Below are positions 42,016 through 51,406 of a stretch of 64,000 nt of DNA, in pieces (within the stretch, counting starts at the first letter, position 1; each line of letters starts with the position of its first letter). The notes beneath the pieces were generated by a model. It was not told where the DNA came from and did no database searches. It worked only from the letters and a program-made list of their open reading frames with translations. The DNA is from Bordetella parapertussis (GTDB lineage: Bacteria; Pseudomonadota; Gammaproteobacteria; Burkholderiales; Burkholderiaceae_A): assembly GCA_945862985.1 (NCBI GenBank), contig CAMAZF010000008.1, positions 1-64,000 on the forward strand, written 5' to 3'. A program made the translations under genes and the position numbers.

Positions 42016-43233
42016 ATGAAGTGGGTGCTCATCACAGGATGCCTGATTGGCTTCCTGGCTTTTGGTATTCGGTCCAGTTTTGGGCTCTTTGTGGATCCCA
42101 TTGCCGGATCTGAGGGCTTCGGATTTGGACGCGAGGCTTTTGCGCTTGGACTGGCGGTTCAGAATCTGGCCTGGGGGGTCGGGCAGCCCATCGCTGGGGC
42201 TCTGGCCGATCGGTTCGGGCCTTGGCGCGTCATTGCCGGCGGTGGTGTGCTGTTCACACTCGGTCTGGTCTCCATGACCGTCGCCTCCGATCCATTCTCG
42301 TTTACCGTCACCGCTGGGCTCCTGATTGGCCTGGGCATGAGCGGGGCGGGACACAACACCGTGCTGGCTGCCTTCGGGCAGCTCATGCCGCCAGAGCGTC
42401 GCGCATGGGCCATGGGCCTTTGCACCGCGACGGCGAGCCTGGGGCAATTTCTGGTGGTTCCCATGGGCCAAGGGTTCATCGAGGTCTATGGCTGGGGGGC
42501 GGCCGTCTTGATCATGGCCACTGCCATGGCCACCACCCCGCTCTTGGCCCTGGGCTTGCGCCCCACCCGGCGAGAGGGGCAGCCTGGGTCTGTCCCGCAG
42601 ACCGCCACCGCCTCTTGTTTTCAGCAGGCGGTCTCACAGGCTTTCCAGCATCAGAGCTACTGGCTGCTCATCAGTGGCTTCTTTGTCTGCGGCTTTCAGC
42701 TGGCCTTCATCACCATTCACCTGCCTCCCACCTTGATTGATGCGGGCCTCTCGGGCACGGTGGCCAGCTGGTCTATTGCACTGATTGGACTCTTTAATGT
42801 GGTGGGTGGCTACCTCAGTGGCGTGCTGGGTTCACGTTATTCCCGGCGCCTTTTGCTCAGTGGAATCTATGCCTTGCGCGCGTTGGTGACAGTGGCGTTT
42901 CTCGTCTTGCCGATGACGCCTGCCACCGCCTTGTTGTTTGGCGCAAGCATGGGGCTGCTCTGGCTCTCGACCGTCCCTCCCACCATACAGCTGGTGGGTG
43001 TCATGTTTGGCAATCGTTATCTCTCTACCCTCTTTGGCTTCGTTTTTCTCTCGCATCAGATTGGGGCCTTCTTTGGCGTATGGCTGGGCGGGCTGGTTCA
43101 CACAGAGACTGGCAGCTACCTTCTGATCTGGTGGGGAAGCGTAGCGCTGGCTGTTTTTGCGGCGGTGGTCCATTTGCCCATCGTTGAACGTCTTGCACAC
43201 CCGTTGGTCTCCGCCCCATCGCCTCGCGCTTAG
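42016..43233 (+). CDS. MFS transporter (monocarboxylate/OFA-like)
   Basis: 405 residues with twelve membrane segments. The loop between helices 2 and 3 (G-A-L-A-D-R-F-G-P-W-R) is the MFS signature, and the first helices (L-A-F-G-I-R-S-S-F-G-L-F) resemble monocarboxylate and oxalate/formate antiporters. It begins immediately after the stop codon of the RND gene, so it belongs to that operon. It might carry the acid released from the compound moved by the RND system. The substrate is not known. Confidence 0.92.
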   Translation: MKWVLITGCLIGFLAFGIRSSFGLFVDPIAGSEGFGFGREAFALGLAVQNLAWGVGQPIAGALADRFGPWRVIAGGGVLFTLGLVSMTVASDPFSFTVTAGLLIGLGMSGAGHNTVLAAFGQLMPPERRAWAMGLCTATASLGQFLVVPMGQGFIEVYGWGAAVLIMATAMATTPLLALGLRPTRREGQPGSVPQTATASCFQQAVSQAFQHQSYWLLISGFFVCGFQLAFITIHLPPTLIDAGLSGTVASWSIALIGLFNVVGGYLSGVLGSRYSRRLLLSGIYALRALVTVAFLVLPMTPATALLFGASMGLLWLSTVPPTIQLVGVMFGNRYLSTLFGFVFLSHQIGAFFGVWLGGLVHTETGSYLLIWWGSVALAVFAAVVHLPIVERLAHPLVSAPSPRA

Positions 43234-43600
43234 CCTGATTGCGGCTCTGGCGTTGATGGCGATCCTTCTGTGGAGCTGGGTGCAGGGGCAGCGCACAGAG
43301 CCGGTGTCCACGCTGGTCTGGGGACCATCACTCAAGGATCGCACCGTGCTGGACCTGGGCGCACCCCTGCGTGGAAGGTTTTGGTCTGGCCTCTGGGTGT
43401 TGGAGGCCGATATCCTGACGCGGGATCAGTTGAGAACACGAGGCGCTTGGCTCACCTGGCCCATTCCAAAGGCGGTGGCGAGGATGCCGGGCTGCAGCGG
43501 GGAGTTGCCCAGGCTAGACCAAGTCCATGGCGCCCCGCAGCGTCGGGAACACACGCTTGGGACCGAAATGGTCAATCAGTCCCCATCTGGTCATCGTTGA
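43193..43600 (+). CDS. Possible small single-pass membrane protein
   Basis: 135 residues from a TTG start (ATG 43256 is an alternative). Hydrophobic residues about 11-25 (S-L-I-A-A-L-A-L-M-A-I-L-L-W-S-W) are followed by a soluble domain without recognised motifs, for instance D-R-T-V-L-D-L-G-A-P-L-R-G-R-F-W. It fills an otherwise gene-free stretch of 281 bases, overlaps the MFS C-terminus by 41 bases and the SulP 3' end by 87. No clear ribosome-binding site. The last third, antisense to SulP, is probably less reliable. It may not be a real gene. Confidence 0.4.
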   Translation: MHTRWSPPHRLALSLIAALALMAILLWSWVQGQRTEPVSTLVWGPSLKDRTVLDLGAPLRGRFWSGLWVLEADILTRDQLRTRGAWLTWPIPKAVARMPGCSGELPRLDQVHGAPQRREHTLGTEMVNQSPSGHR

Positions 43601-45196
43601 GAGCACGACGGGTTGAATGTGCGTCAGGCGCAGCTCAATGTTTCTTGCGGCCAGGGTCTCATCTAAGGTTTTGATGGCATCAATGCCTGTGCTGTCGATG
43701 GCCAGCAGGGCGCTCAGGTCGAGGACGACCACTGGCGCAAAAGCACGTTTGGTGTCCAGAAAGGGCTCGAGCTTACTGACGGCACCGAAAAACAGGACGC
43801 CTGAGACACGCAAGACTTCGACACGTTCGTTGTGAAGCCGCTCTGCATCGAGCTCGGGCTGGGTGATGGGCTCTACCCGGGTGAGCTGGGACATACGACG
43901 AATGAAAAAGACCGCAGCCAGCAAGAGACCCACTTCCACGGCGACGGTGATGTCGATGATCACGGTGAGTGCGAAGGTGGTGAGCAGGGTGATCCGATAC
44001 GGCATGCTGTAGATCTTGAGGTCTCTGAATGACTGCCAGTCCCCCATGTTGTAAGCCACCACGAGTGCGACTGCGGCGAGGGAGACCAGTGGAATCTCTT
44101 CGGCCAGAGGGGCTGCACCCAGCACAATCACCAGCAGCGTGAGGGCGTGAATGATGCCGGCGATCGGGGTTTTGGCCCCTGAGCGAATGTTGGTGACGGT
44201 CCTGGCGATGGTGCCCGTTGCACAGAATCCGCCAAAGAGGGGGCTCGCCATGTTGGCAATGCCTTGTGCCATGAGCTCTTGATTTGGGTCGTGACGCTCT
44301 TTGTGCAGACCGTCGGCCACTCGGGCACAGAGCAGAGATTCAATCGCACCCAGTAGCGCGATGGTCAAAATAGGGGCGAGCAGGAACTGGACGGTCGACC
44401 AGTTCAGCTCGGGCAACTCCGGACTGGGAAGCCCCGTTGGAATGGCACCAAATCGGTCTCCCACGGTTTCGATGGGGAGGCTCATGAAGCTCACAAGTAG
44501 GGTGCTTGCCACAATGGCGACGAGGCTGCCTGGCATTCGAGAGAATGCGCGGCTCAGTGGTCCACCCTGCGCATGGTTGCTGGCAGGCCAGAGCAGAATC
44601 GTCACGAGGCAGCCGACTCCCAGCAGCAAGGTTTCGACATGCAGGCTGGGCAACGCGTGCCAGAGGGCCTCGCACTTGGCAAAGAATTCTGCCGGGAGCG
44701 CAGGCCCCTTGAGCCCGAAGAACTCCTTCACTTGCGAGAGTGCAATCAGCACGGCAATGCCGCTGGTGAAGCCACTCACGATCGATACTGGAATGAGACG
44801 GATGAGCCCGCCCAGGCGAAATGCGCCCATGGCGACCATCAGTACGCCGGCACAGGCCGTTGCAATGAGCAGGTTAGGAACGCCGTATCGCTCGACGATG
44901 GCATAGACCACCACAATGAATGCACCAGCGGGACCCCCAATCTGAACGGACGACCCCCCGAGTGCAGAGATGAGAAAGCCCGCAATGATGGCTGTAAAGA
45001 GCCCGGACTGCGGAGGCAGGCCAGAGGCAATGGCGAAGGTCATTGCAAGGGGCAGAGCCACAAAGCCCACCGTGACACCCGCAGAGAGGTCAGCCAGGAA
45101 GGTCTTACGCGAATAACCCGCGAGATGATCGAGGAGTCTTGGCCTGAAACCCTCTTGCAGACGGGAAAGCAGAGATGAGATGGATTGCTGTGCCAT
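43514..45196 (-). CDS. SulP-family anion transporter with STAS domain
   Basis: 560 residues. The N-terminal part has ten or more hydrophobic segments with the SulP motifs P-L-A-M-T-F-A-I-A-S-G-L-P-P-Q-S-G-L-F and S-S-V-Q-I-G-G-P-A-G-A-F; the C-terminus is a STAS domain (V-V-L-D-L-S-A-L-L-A-I-D-S-T-G). Such proteins move sulfate, bicarbonate or dicarboxylates. I start at the ATG that precedes the first helical segment; a long upstream extension would run into the divergent MFS gene. The substrate is not evident; no sulfur genes are nearby. Confidence 0.93.
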   Translation of the reverse strand: MAQQSISSLLSRLQEGFRPRLLDHLAGYSRKTFLADLSAGVTVGFVALPLAMTFAIASGLPPQSGLFTAIIAGFLISALGGSSVQIGGPAGAFIVVVYAIVERYGVPNLLIATACAGVLMVAMGAFRLGGLIRLIPVSIVSGFTSGIAVLIALSQVKEFFGLKGPALPAEFFAKCEALWHALPSLHVETLLLGVGCLVTILLWPASNHAQGGPLSRAFSRMPGSLVAIVASTLLVSFMSLPIETVGDRFGAIPTGLPSPELPELNWSTVQFLLAPILTIALLGAIESLLCARVADGLHKERHDPNQELMAQGIANMASPLFGGFCATGTIARTVTNIRSGAKTPIAGIIHALTLLVIVLGAAPLAEEIPLVSLAAVALVVAYNMGDWQSFRDLKIYSMPYRITLLTTFALTVIIDITVAVEVGLLLAAVFFIRRMSQLTRVEPITQPELDAERLHNERVEVLRVSGVLFFGAVSKLEPFLDTKRAFAPVVVLDLSALLAIDSTGIDAIKTLDETLAARNIELRLTHIQPVVLSTMTRWGLIDHFGPKRVFPTLRGAMDLV

Positions 45197-45205
45197 GATG
45201 AGCGG

Positions 45206-46453
45206 GTGCTTACTCCTGCCAGCATACTCCTCGCTCACATTCTGTCCATGCTCGGATTCTCCAGTTACGCGGTCACGCTGCTGGAATTGAAGGCCCTTTG
45301 GTCGATCTCGAACACGGTTTCTGGCTTGATTGCCAGTGGCTTCTTTCTCGGCTACATGCTGTTCGTCTCGATGTGGAACGCCATGACCGATCGACGGGAT
45401 GCTCGGCAGGTTTACACAGTCGGTGGTCTGCTGACGGCCTCTGGCAGCCTCGGGTTTGCCTTTTTTGCACATGGACCCGTCTCGGCCTTTCTCTTTCAAT
45501 TGCTTTTGGGCGCAGGCGTGTCTGCCACCTACATGCCCGGGCTGCGCATGCTTTCAGAGCGGTTGAGTGGTCGAACCCAGGCGCGATTTGTGTCCTTCTA
45601 CACGGCCTTCTTCGGCATCGGTGTGGGTGGATCCCTGCTCTTGGCGGGCTGGGCGAGTGAGGTCTTGGGCTGGAGATGGGCCTTCGGTTTGGCGTCTCTT
45701 GGTCCCATCGCCGCAGTGGCCCTGGTGTTGTGGGCCACGCGCGCAGATCCGTTCAAGCCGGTCTTACCGCCCCCCGGAGGGTCTCTGGGCTGGATCCAAG
45801 TGATTTTCCCAGTGGCAGCATGGCGAGAGGCCATGAAGGATCGTGCAGTGGCCGGATACACGATCGGATATGCAGTCCACTGCCTTGAGCTCTTTGCGGC
45901 ACGCTCGTGGACGGTTGCTTTCCTCAGCTTCGCCATAGCCCTTCAGGCTGATGTGCCAATGTGGTCGGCAGCGACGCTGGCCGCTCTGGTGAACCTGGTG
46001 TCTGTTCCTTCTTCCATTCTGGGAAATGAGGTGGCCATGCGCATCGGCCGACGGGCGTGGATTGTGCTCGTCATGGCCTCAGGCAGCCTCGTCGGCGTCA
46101 TCATGAGCCTGATGGTGGGTCTGCCTTGGTGGATGGTCACGCTGGTGGTGGGGCTGCACTCCATTCTCATCATGGCGGATTCTGCGAGCCTGACCGCTGG
46201 ATTGGTCTCCTCTGTCCCCGCTCATGTCAAAGGCGCCGCCTTTGGGTTCTACTCGCTGCTCGGCTTTGGAGCAGGGGCCATCGGCCCAGCTCTCTTTGGC
46301 GTCGCGCTCGACTTTGCGGGCGGTGGGCAGTTGCCCTCTGCCTGGGCCATCGCATTTCTGGTTTGTGGTCTGGGCTGTCTCGCCTATCCCATCATGGACC
46401 GTCGACTCTTCGGTGGGAGTCCCTTTGAGTCAGAGGCGCGAAGGTCTGCCTAG
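45206..46453 (+). CDS. MFS transporter
   Basis: About 415 residues with twelve membrane segments. The N-terminal signature loop is T-D-R-R-D-A-R-Q, and G-L-R-M-L-S-E-R-L and G-L-A-S-L-G-P occur further on. The start is a GTG at 45206, 9 bases from the start of the divergent SulP gene, so the promoters must lie within or overlap the coding regions. Its stop shares a CTAG with the convergent ppc stop. No substrate can be assigned. Confidence 0.88.
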   Translation: MLTPASILLAHILSMLGFSSYAVTLLELKALWSISNTVSGLIASGFFLGYMLFVSMWNAMTDRRDARQVYTVGGLLTASGSLGFAFFAHGPVSAFLFQLLLGAGVSATYMPGLRMLSERLSGRTQARFVSFYTAFFGIGVGGSLLLAGWASEVLGWRWAFGLASLGPIAAVALVLWATRADPFKPVLPPPGGSLGWIQVIFPVAAWREAMKDRAVAGYTIGYAVHCLELFAARSWTVAFLSFAIALQADVPMWSAATLAALVNLVSVPSSILGNEVAMRIGRRAWIVLVMASGSLVGVIMSLMVGLPWWMVTLVVGLHSILIMADSASLTAGLVSSVPAHVKGAAFGFYSLLGFGAGAIGPALFGVALDFAGGGQLPSAWAIAFLVCGLGCLAYPIMDRRLFGGSPFESEARRSA

Positions 46454-49188
46454 CCCGTATTGCGCAGGCCTGCTGCCACGCCGTTGATGGAGATGTGGAT
46501 GCCGCGCTGAATCCGCTCATCATGCTGACCCTCACGCCAGCGACGAATCAGCTCGACTTGAAGGTGATTGAGCGGGTCGAGGTAAGGGAATCGATGGCGA
46601 ATGGATTCGGCTAACACGGGGTTCGAGGCGAGGCGCGTTTTGCTGCCAGTCAGCAGGTCGATGGCCTTGACGGTCTTGAGCCACTCCTGCTCGATGAGGT
46701 TGAAGATCCGTTTGGAGAGCTTCTGGTCTGGCACCAGGCTGGCGTAATGGCGCGCGACACTGAGGTCGGCCTTGGCCAGCACCATATCGACATTGGACAC
46801 CACAGCAGCAAAGAATGGCCATTGCGCCACCATCTGCAGGAGCAACGCACGGTTGGCCTTTGGCGATTCGGCCAAGAGGACGTCGACTGCACTTCCGAGC
46901 CCAAACCATCCCGGAAGATTGATGCGGCTCTGGCCCCATGAGAAACCCCAGGGGATGGCTCGAAGGCTCTCAATCCGCTTGGGTTTTCCTCCTTGCCCGG
47001 GACGAGAGGCAGGACGTGAACCAATGTTGAGCTCAGCGATCTCTGAGATGGGTGTCGCGGCGAAGAAGTAGTCGGCGAAGCCTTCAGTCTCATAGACCAC
47101 CGCTCGATAGGCGCGTCGACTCTCATCGCTCATGCGCTGGGCGGCCTGCCGGAAGGAAGGCGGTAGTTCACCACGCTCGGGCAAGAGGCTGGCCTCGAGC
47201 ATGGCTGCAACCAGGGTCTCCAGGTTCCGACGGCCAATCGTGGGGTCGGCATACTTGCTGCTGATCACCTCGCCTTGCTCGGTCAGCCGAATCTGCCCGT
47301 TGACGGTGCCCGGAGCCTGCGCGCGAATGGCTTGAAAGCTCGGCCCCCCTCCACGTCCAACCGTTCCCCCACGCCCATGAAAAAGACGCAGCGTGAGGCC
47401 CTTGCGCGAATGGAAGAAGCCGACCAGTTCTTCGGACGCCTGATAGAGCGACCAGGTGCTGCAGAAGACTCCGCCGTCTTTGTTGCTGTCAGAGTAGCCG
47501 AGCATGATGTCTTGCACGCCACCGCTGCGTTTGATGAGGGCTTCCACTCCGGAGAGTTGATAGAACTCCCTCATGATGGGTTCGGCCCGCTCCAAGTCGT
47601 CAATGGTCTCAAAGAGCGGAACCACAATCAGCCCCAGCCGACCGCGTTGAAGCGTGCCCTGCATGAGGCCACTCTCTTTTTGCAGGACCATGGCCTCGAG
47701 CAGGTCACTCACGCTCTCGGTATGGCTGATGATGCCGTGGCGCATGAGGCTCGGCCCAAACGCCTCCCGAAGCGCTGCCGCCTTTTCAAAAATGGCGAGC
47801 TCAGACTGCACCAGCGGGCTGTACTCGGCACCGAGTACACGCAGAGGACGAGGGTCCCGTAGGAGACCGAGCAGCAGTTCGCGGCGGTCCGTCTCAGACA
47901 GCGCGCTGTAGTCCTGACAGACCTCAGCCACCCGCAGGAGCTCAGCCAGGGTGGCTTCATGGATATCGGAGCTCTGGCGCAGGTCAATGGTGGCGAGATG
48001 GAAGCCGAAGGTCTCAGCTGCTCGTATAAGGGGCTGAAGCCGATCCTCTGCAAGCCGACGGCCCTTGTGGCGGAGCAGTGCGGCCTCTACGGTACGCAGA
48101 TCATCGACGAACTCCGTGACATCCACATAAGGGACCGATGGAGAGACCGCATGCCGAAGGGCCTCAGTCCCTGTGAGGTGTGTGAGCGTTGCAGCCAGTC
48201 GAGCATAGACTCCAATGAGGGCCTGCCGATACGGCTCGTCACTGCGATGTTGACTGGGGTCTTGCGCGCGTTCTGCCAGGTCCTCTAAGGCTGGTGTGGA
48301 TCCGCGAAGCAGACGAGAGACCGAGAGCTCAGCTCCAAGGGTATGGACCTCGACGAGGTAGTGCCGAAGGATGGTCTCGGCATGCCGCTTGACGGAGAAG
48401 TCGAGGGTCTCAGCCGTGACGTTGGGATTGCCGTCTCGATCGCCTCCGATCCAGTTCCCCATCTGCAGGAACCGGGGAACCTGGCGAGCACCCAGGCGGG
48501 ATTCGAGTTCGGCGTAGAGACGCGGAATCTCGGGGATGAAGGTGGTTTTGTAGAACGAGAGTGCGTTCTCAATCTCATCACGAACCTGCAGCTTGGAGGT
48601 CCGCAGCATTCGGGTCTGCCAGAGTTGGGTGATGCGTGCACGCAGTCTGCGGTCGTTTTCCTCGAGCGCTGTACCCCGCTGGTTATGCTCTAGGTTGGAG
48701 CGTTCGAGCAACAAGGCCGCAATGTCTCGCTCCGCATCGAGCACACTTTTTCGCTGGACCTCGGTGGGATGCGCGGTGAGCACTGGGGATACATGGGCGC
48801 GCTTGAGCAAGTCTTTGACCTGCCCCGCATCCACTCCCGATTGGCGCAGGACGTAAAGCGCATGTCCCAGCGTTCCAGGAGGCTGCTTTGCATCTTCGAG
48901 CGCTCCGGCCCCTTCAGCCTCTCGAAGTCGCGCGAGGTCTTCCACAATGTTGGCAAGGTGAGAGAAATAGCTGAACGCGCGGATGACCGTGACGGTCTGC
49001 TCCGGCGTGAGGCGTTTGAGCGCTCGGTCAAGCGCCTGCGCCGCCCCGGGCTCACCTCGGCCTCGGGTGGCCACACTCAGTTGTCGAATGCGCTCGACGA
49101 GGGTGTAGGTGGCTTCGCCTTCTTGTTCTTTCAGGGTGTCGCCGAGAAGGCGACCGAGGTACCGAATCTGGTCACGAATGAGGCTCAT
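46450..49188 (-). CDS. ppc: Phosphoenolpyruvate carboxylase
   Basis: 912 residues, normal for bacterial PEP carboxylase (about 880-930). The catalytic His is in T-A-H-P-T-E-V, the second signature is [10 protein letters not shown], the glycine-rich loop is [13 protein letters not shown], and the protein ends in the conserved R-N-T-G. It carboxylates PEP to oxaloacetate, refilling the TCA cycle. I take the ATG at 49188, directly before S-L-I-R-D-Q-I-R, because the upstream extension overlaps pgi. It is last in the series zwf-pgl-edd-eda-pgi-ppc, coupling hexose breakdown to anaplerosis. Confidence 0.97.
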   Translation of the reverse strand: MSLIRDQIRYLGRLLGDTLKEQEGEATYTLVERIRQLSVATRGRGEPGAAQALDRALKRLTPEQTVTVIRAFSYFSHLANIVEDLARLREAEGAGALEDAKQPPGTLGHALYVLRQSGVDAGQVKDLLKRAHVSPVLTAHPTEVQRKSVLDAERDIAALLLERSNLEHNQRGTALEENDRRLRARITQLWQTRMLRTSKLQVRDEIENALSFYKTTFIPEIPRLYAELESRLGARQVPRFLQMGNWIGGDRDGNPNVTAETLDFSVKRHAETILRHYLVEVHTLGAELSVSRLLRGSTPALEDLAERAQDPSQHRSDEPYRQALIGVYARLAATLTHLTGTEALRHAVSPSVPYVDVTEFVDDLRTVEAALLRHKGRRLAEDRLQPLIRAAETFGFHLATIDLRQSSDIHEATLAELLRVAEVCQDYSALSETDRRELLLGLLRDPRPLRVLGAEYSPLVQSELAIFEKAAALREAFGPSLMRHGIISHTESVSDLLEAMVLQKESGLMQGTLQRGRLGLIVVPLFETIDDLERAEPIMREFYQLSGVEALIKRSGGVQDIMLGYSDSNKDGGVFCSTWSLYQASEELVGFFHSRKGLTLRLFHGRGGTVGRGGGPSFQAIRAQAPGTVNGQIRLTEQGEVISSKYADPTIGRRNLETLVAAMLEASLLPERGELPPSFRQAAQRMSDESRRAYRAVVYETEGFADYFFAATPISEIAELNIGSRPASRPGQGGKPKRIESLRAIPWGFSWGQSRINLPGWFGLGSAVDVLLAESPKANRALLLQMVAQWPFFAAVVSNVDMVLAKADLSVARHYASLVPDQKLSKRIFNLIEQEWLKTVKAIDLLTGSKTRLASNPVLAESIRHRFPYLDPLNHLQVELIRRWREGQHDERIQRGIHISINGVAAGLRNTG

Positions 49189-49204
49189 GGGCAGCATACT
49201 AGGG

Positions 49205-50743
49205 TTAACCCCAGCGCTTGGCAATGACCTTGCCGAGCTCAACCCCCCACTGATCGTAGGCGCAGATATTCCAAATGGCCGCTTGGGTAAAGACCTTGTG
49301 CTCGTAGAGCGCAATGAGTGCGCCCAATGCGCCCGGGGTGAGCCCATCATCCAGACTGATCAGACTGGAGGGGCGCTCACCTGGATAGCTTCGATGGGGT
49401 GTCAAGCGCTCAATGTCTGAAGGCGCGAGCCCCTGTGCAGCGAGTGCCTCACGCGTCTGGGCCTCCGGCCTCCCCAAGGCCAAAGCCTCTTGCTGAGCGC
49501 GAAGGTTGATGTTGACCACGTGGCGGTGAATGGATGCTCTGGGCATCTCAGGGTCATCGTTTTGTACGCCGATGAAATCGACGGGAATGGCGTCAGTGCC
49601 CTGGTGCAGCAACTGAAAGTAGGCGTGCTGTCCGTCAATGCCTAGGCCGCCCCAGAGCACAGGGGCGGTTCCGACTGCGCTGAGGCGTCCATCGCGCTGG
49701 ACGCGCTTGCCATTTGACTCCATCTCGAGCTGTTGAAGAAACGGGGTGAAGAGGCGGAGTCGAAAGTCATAACAGACCACCGCGTGACTGCTGGACTGCA
49801 GGAAATTGCGATTCCAGATTCCGAGCAGGGCGAGCAGTTGAGGTAGGTTCTCACTGGTTGGTGCTTGGAGAAAATGCTGGTCCATGGCGGACGCGCCCTT
49901 GAGGAAGGCGCGGAATCCACTGGAACCGATGTGCAGGGCGAGGGGAAGTCCGATGGCCGCCCAGACCGATGTGCGACCACCGACCCAGTCCCAGAATAAA
50001 AAGCATCGATCAGCAGAGAATCCCTGCGCGAGGGCGAGTCCTTCCGCTGCCGTGACTGCAACGAATGCTTTCATGGCGTCGCCTTCGGTCACACCCGAGG
50101 TCTTGACCCACTCGAGCGCGGTGCCAAAGAGGGTCAGAGTCTCTTGGGTGGTGAAGGTCTTGGACTGAATGATGAAGAGCGTGCGAAGGGGGTCGAGCTG
50201 CTCGAGGGCCTGGGCAATACACCATGGGTCCGGATTCGAAACGAAGGTGACGGGGAGCGAGGAGGCAGCCGCTGGACCCAGCGCCTCACAGGCCATGCGT
50301 GGGCCAAGGTCAGAGCCCCCGATGCCAATGTTGACCACGTGAGTGAAAGCGAGGCCGGTCGGGCCCAGCACGGATCCGGATCGGACAGCGTCTGCAAACG
50401 CCAGAAACCGCTCACGCTGATGCGCAACAGACTGGGCGAGTGATTCTCCCCAAGGGTTGGCCTGCGTCTCATCCCCGCGTAAGGCCATATGCAAGACGGC
50501 CCGGTCCTCTGTGGTGTTGATGCGTTCGCCCTGGGCCATGGCCATGGCTTGATCTGCCACACCTGCCTCTTGCGCGAGCGCGAGGAGGGACGAGAGGATA
50601 GAGGGACTCACTCGCTGCAGCGAATAGTCCAGGCGAATCCCGCAGGTGCTCTGGCTCAGTGACTTTGGAACATGAAGGCTGGGGATTTCATGGGCGAGTG
50701 TGCTGAGTCGGGACCAGGAGGGCAGCTGTGTGGGGCAGGTCAT
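49205..50743 (-). CDS. pgi: Glucose-6-phosphate isomerase
   Basis: 512 residues. Signatures are [12 protein letters not shown] and [12 protein letters not shown], with S-K-T-F-T-T-Q-E-T between them; the catalytic Glu-His motif falls in the M-E-S-N-G-K region. It interconverts glucose-6-phosphate and fructose-6-phosphate, letting fructose (from the neighbouring kinase) enter the Entner-Doudoroff pathway. It lies 21 bases after eda and 16 before ppc. Shorter than the E. coli enzyme (549). Confidence 0.96.
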   Translation of the reverse strand: MTCPTQLPSWSRLSTLAHEIPSLHVPKSLSQSTCGIRLDYSLQRVSPSILSSLLALAQEAGVADQAMAMAQGERINTTEDRAVLHMALRGDETQANPWGESLAQSVAHQRERFLAFADAVRSGSVLGPTGLAFTHVVNIGIGGSDLGPRMACEALGPAAASSLPVTFVSNPDPWCIAQALEQLDPLRTLFIIQSKTFTTQETLTLFGTALEWVKTSGVTEGDAMKAFVAVTAAEGLALAQGFSADRCFLFWDWVGGRTSVWAAIGLPLALHIGSSGFRAFLKGASAMDQHFLQAPTSENLPQLLALLGIWNRNFLQSSSHAVVCYDFRLRLFTPFLQQLEMESNGKRVQRDGRLSAVGTAPVLWGGLGIDGQHAYFQLLHQGTDAIPVDFIGVQNDDPEMPRASIHRHVVNINLRAQQEALALGRPEAQTREALAAQGLAPSDIERLTPHRSYPGERPSSLISLDDGLTPGALGALIALYEHKVFTQAAIWNICAYDQWGVELGKVIAKRWG

Positions 50744-50764
50744 GGGTCTAAGGGGGGCGAGGGT

Positions 50765-51406
50765 CTAGAGGGTTTGTGCTCGTCGGGTTTCGTCAGTGGC
50801 TTGCTGCGCCAGTCTGCGCAAACCGGCCCAGTCCTTAGTTTGAACCATGTTCGGCGGGGTGAGCCAGGATCCGCCCACCATGGCCACATTGGGGAGTGCG
50901 AGGAACGCACCGAAGTTCTCAAGCGTGATGCCACCGGTGGGGCAGAACCGGCATTGGGGGAAGGGGCCCGCCATGGCGCGCAGCATGCCCAGTCCTCCTG
51001 CCTGAGAGGCGGGGAAAAGCTTGAGCAGCTCGAAGCCTGCCGCCAACGCGGACATGGCCTCGGAGGGAGTCATGACCCCGGGCACGAAAGGAATGCCACA
51101 CGCCTGTCCGGCCGAGAGGAGCTCGGGGGTGGCACCCGGCGAGAGCGCGAATTGGGCACCAGCATTCTTCGCTGCTGCCAGGTCATCTGGCGTCAGTACG
51201 GTGCCGGCACCCACCACCACCTCTGGTACGGCCTTGGCGATGGCCTCAATGGCCGGAAGGCCGGCCTTGCTGCGAAGCGTGATCTCGAGCACATCGATTC
51301 CTCCCTCACGCATCGCATGCGCCAGCGGAACCGCTTCCTCAACCGACTGAAGCACGATGACCGGAAGAATCTTGGACTCAAAACGAGGAAATGAAGCACG
51401 ACTCAT
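50765..51406 (-). CDS. eda: 2-keto-3-deoxy-6-phosphogluconate aldolase
   Basis: 213 residues, right size for KDPG aldolase. The catalytic Glu is in E-I-T-L-R-S, the P-G-V-M-T-P-S-E loop follows, and the Schiff-base lysine is in L-L-K-L-F-P-A-S. It splits KDPG into pyruvate and glyceraldehyde-3-phosphate. ATG 51406 overlaps the edd stop (ATGA), fixing the start; the long upstream extension is out of context. Confidence 0.96.
   Translation of the reverse strand: MSRASFPRFESKILPVIVLQSVEEAVPLAHAMREGGIDVLEITLRSKAGLPAIEAIAKAVPEVVVGAGTVLTPDDLAAAKNAGAQFALSPGATPELLSAGQACGIPFVPGVMTPSEAMSALAAGFELLKLFPASQAGGLGMLRAMAGPFPQCRFCPTGGITLENFGAFLALPNVAMVGGSWLTPPNMVQTKDWAGLRRLAQQATDETRRAQTL

Noticed and set aside
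41215-42471. 418-codon open frame on the minus strand
   Set aside because: Lies antisense to the RND and MFS genes; rich in His, Gln and Arg with no domain; a GC-skewed shadow frame.
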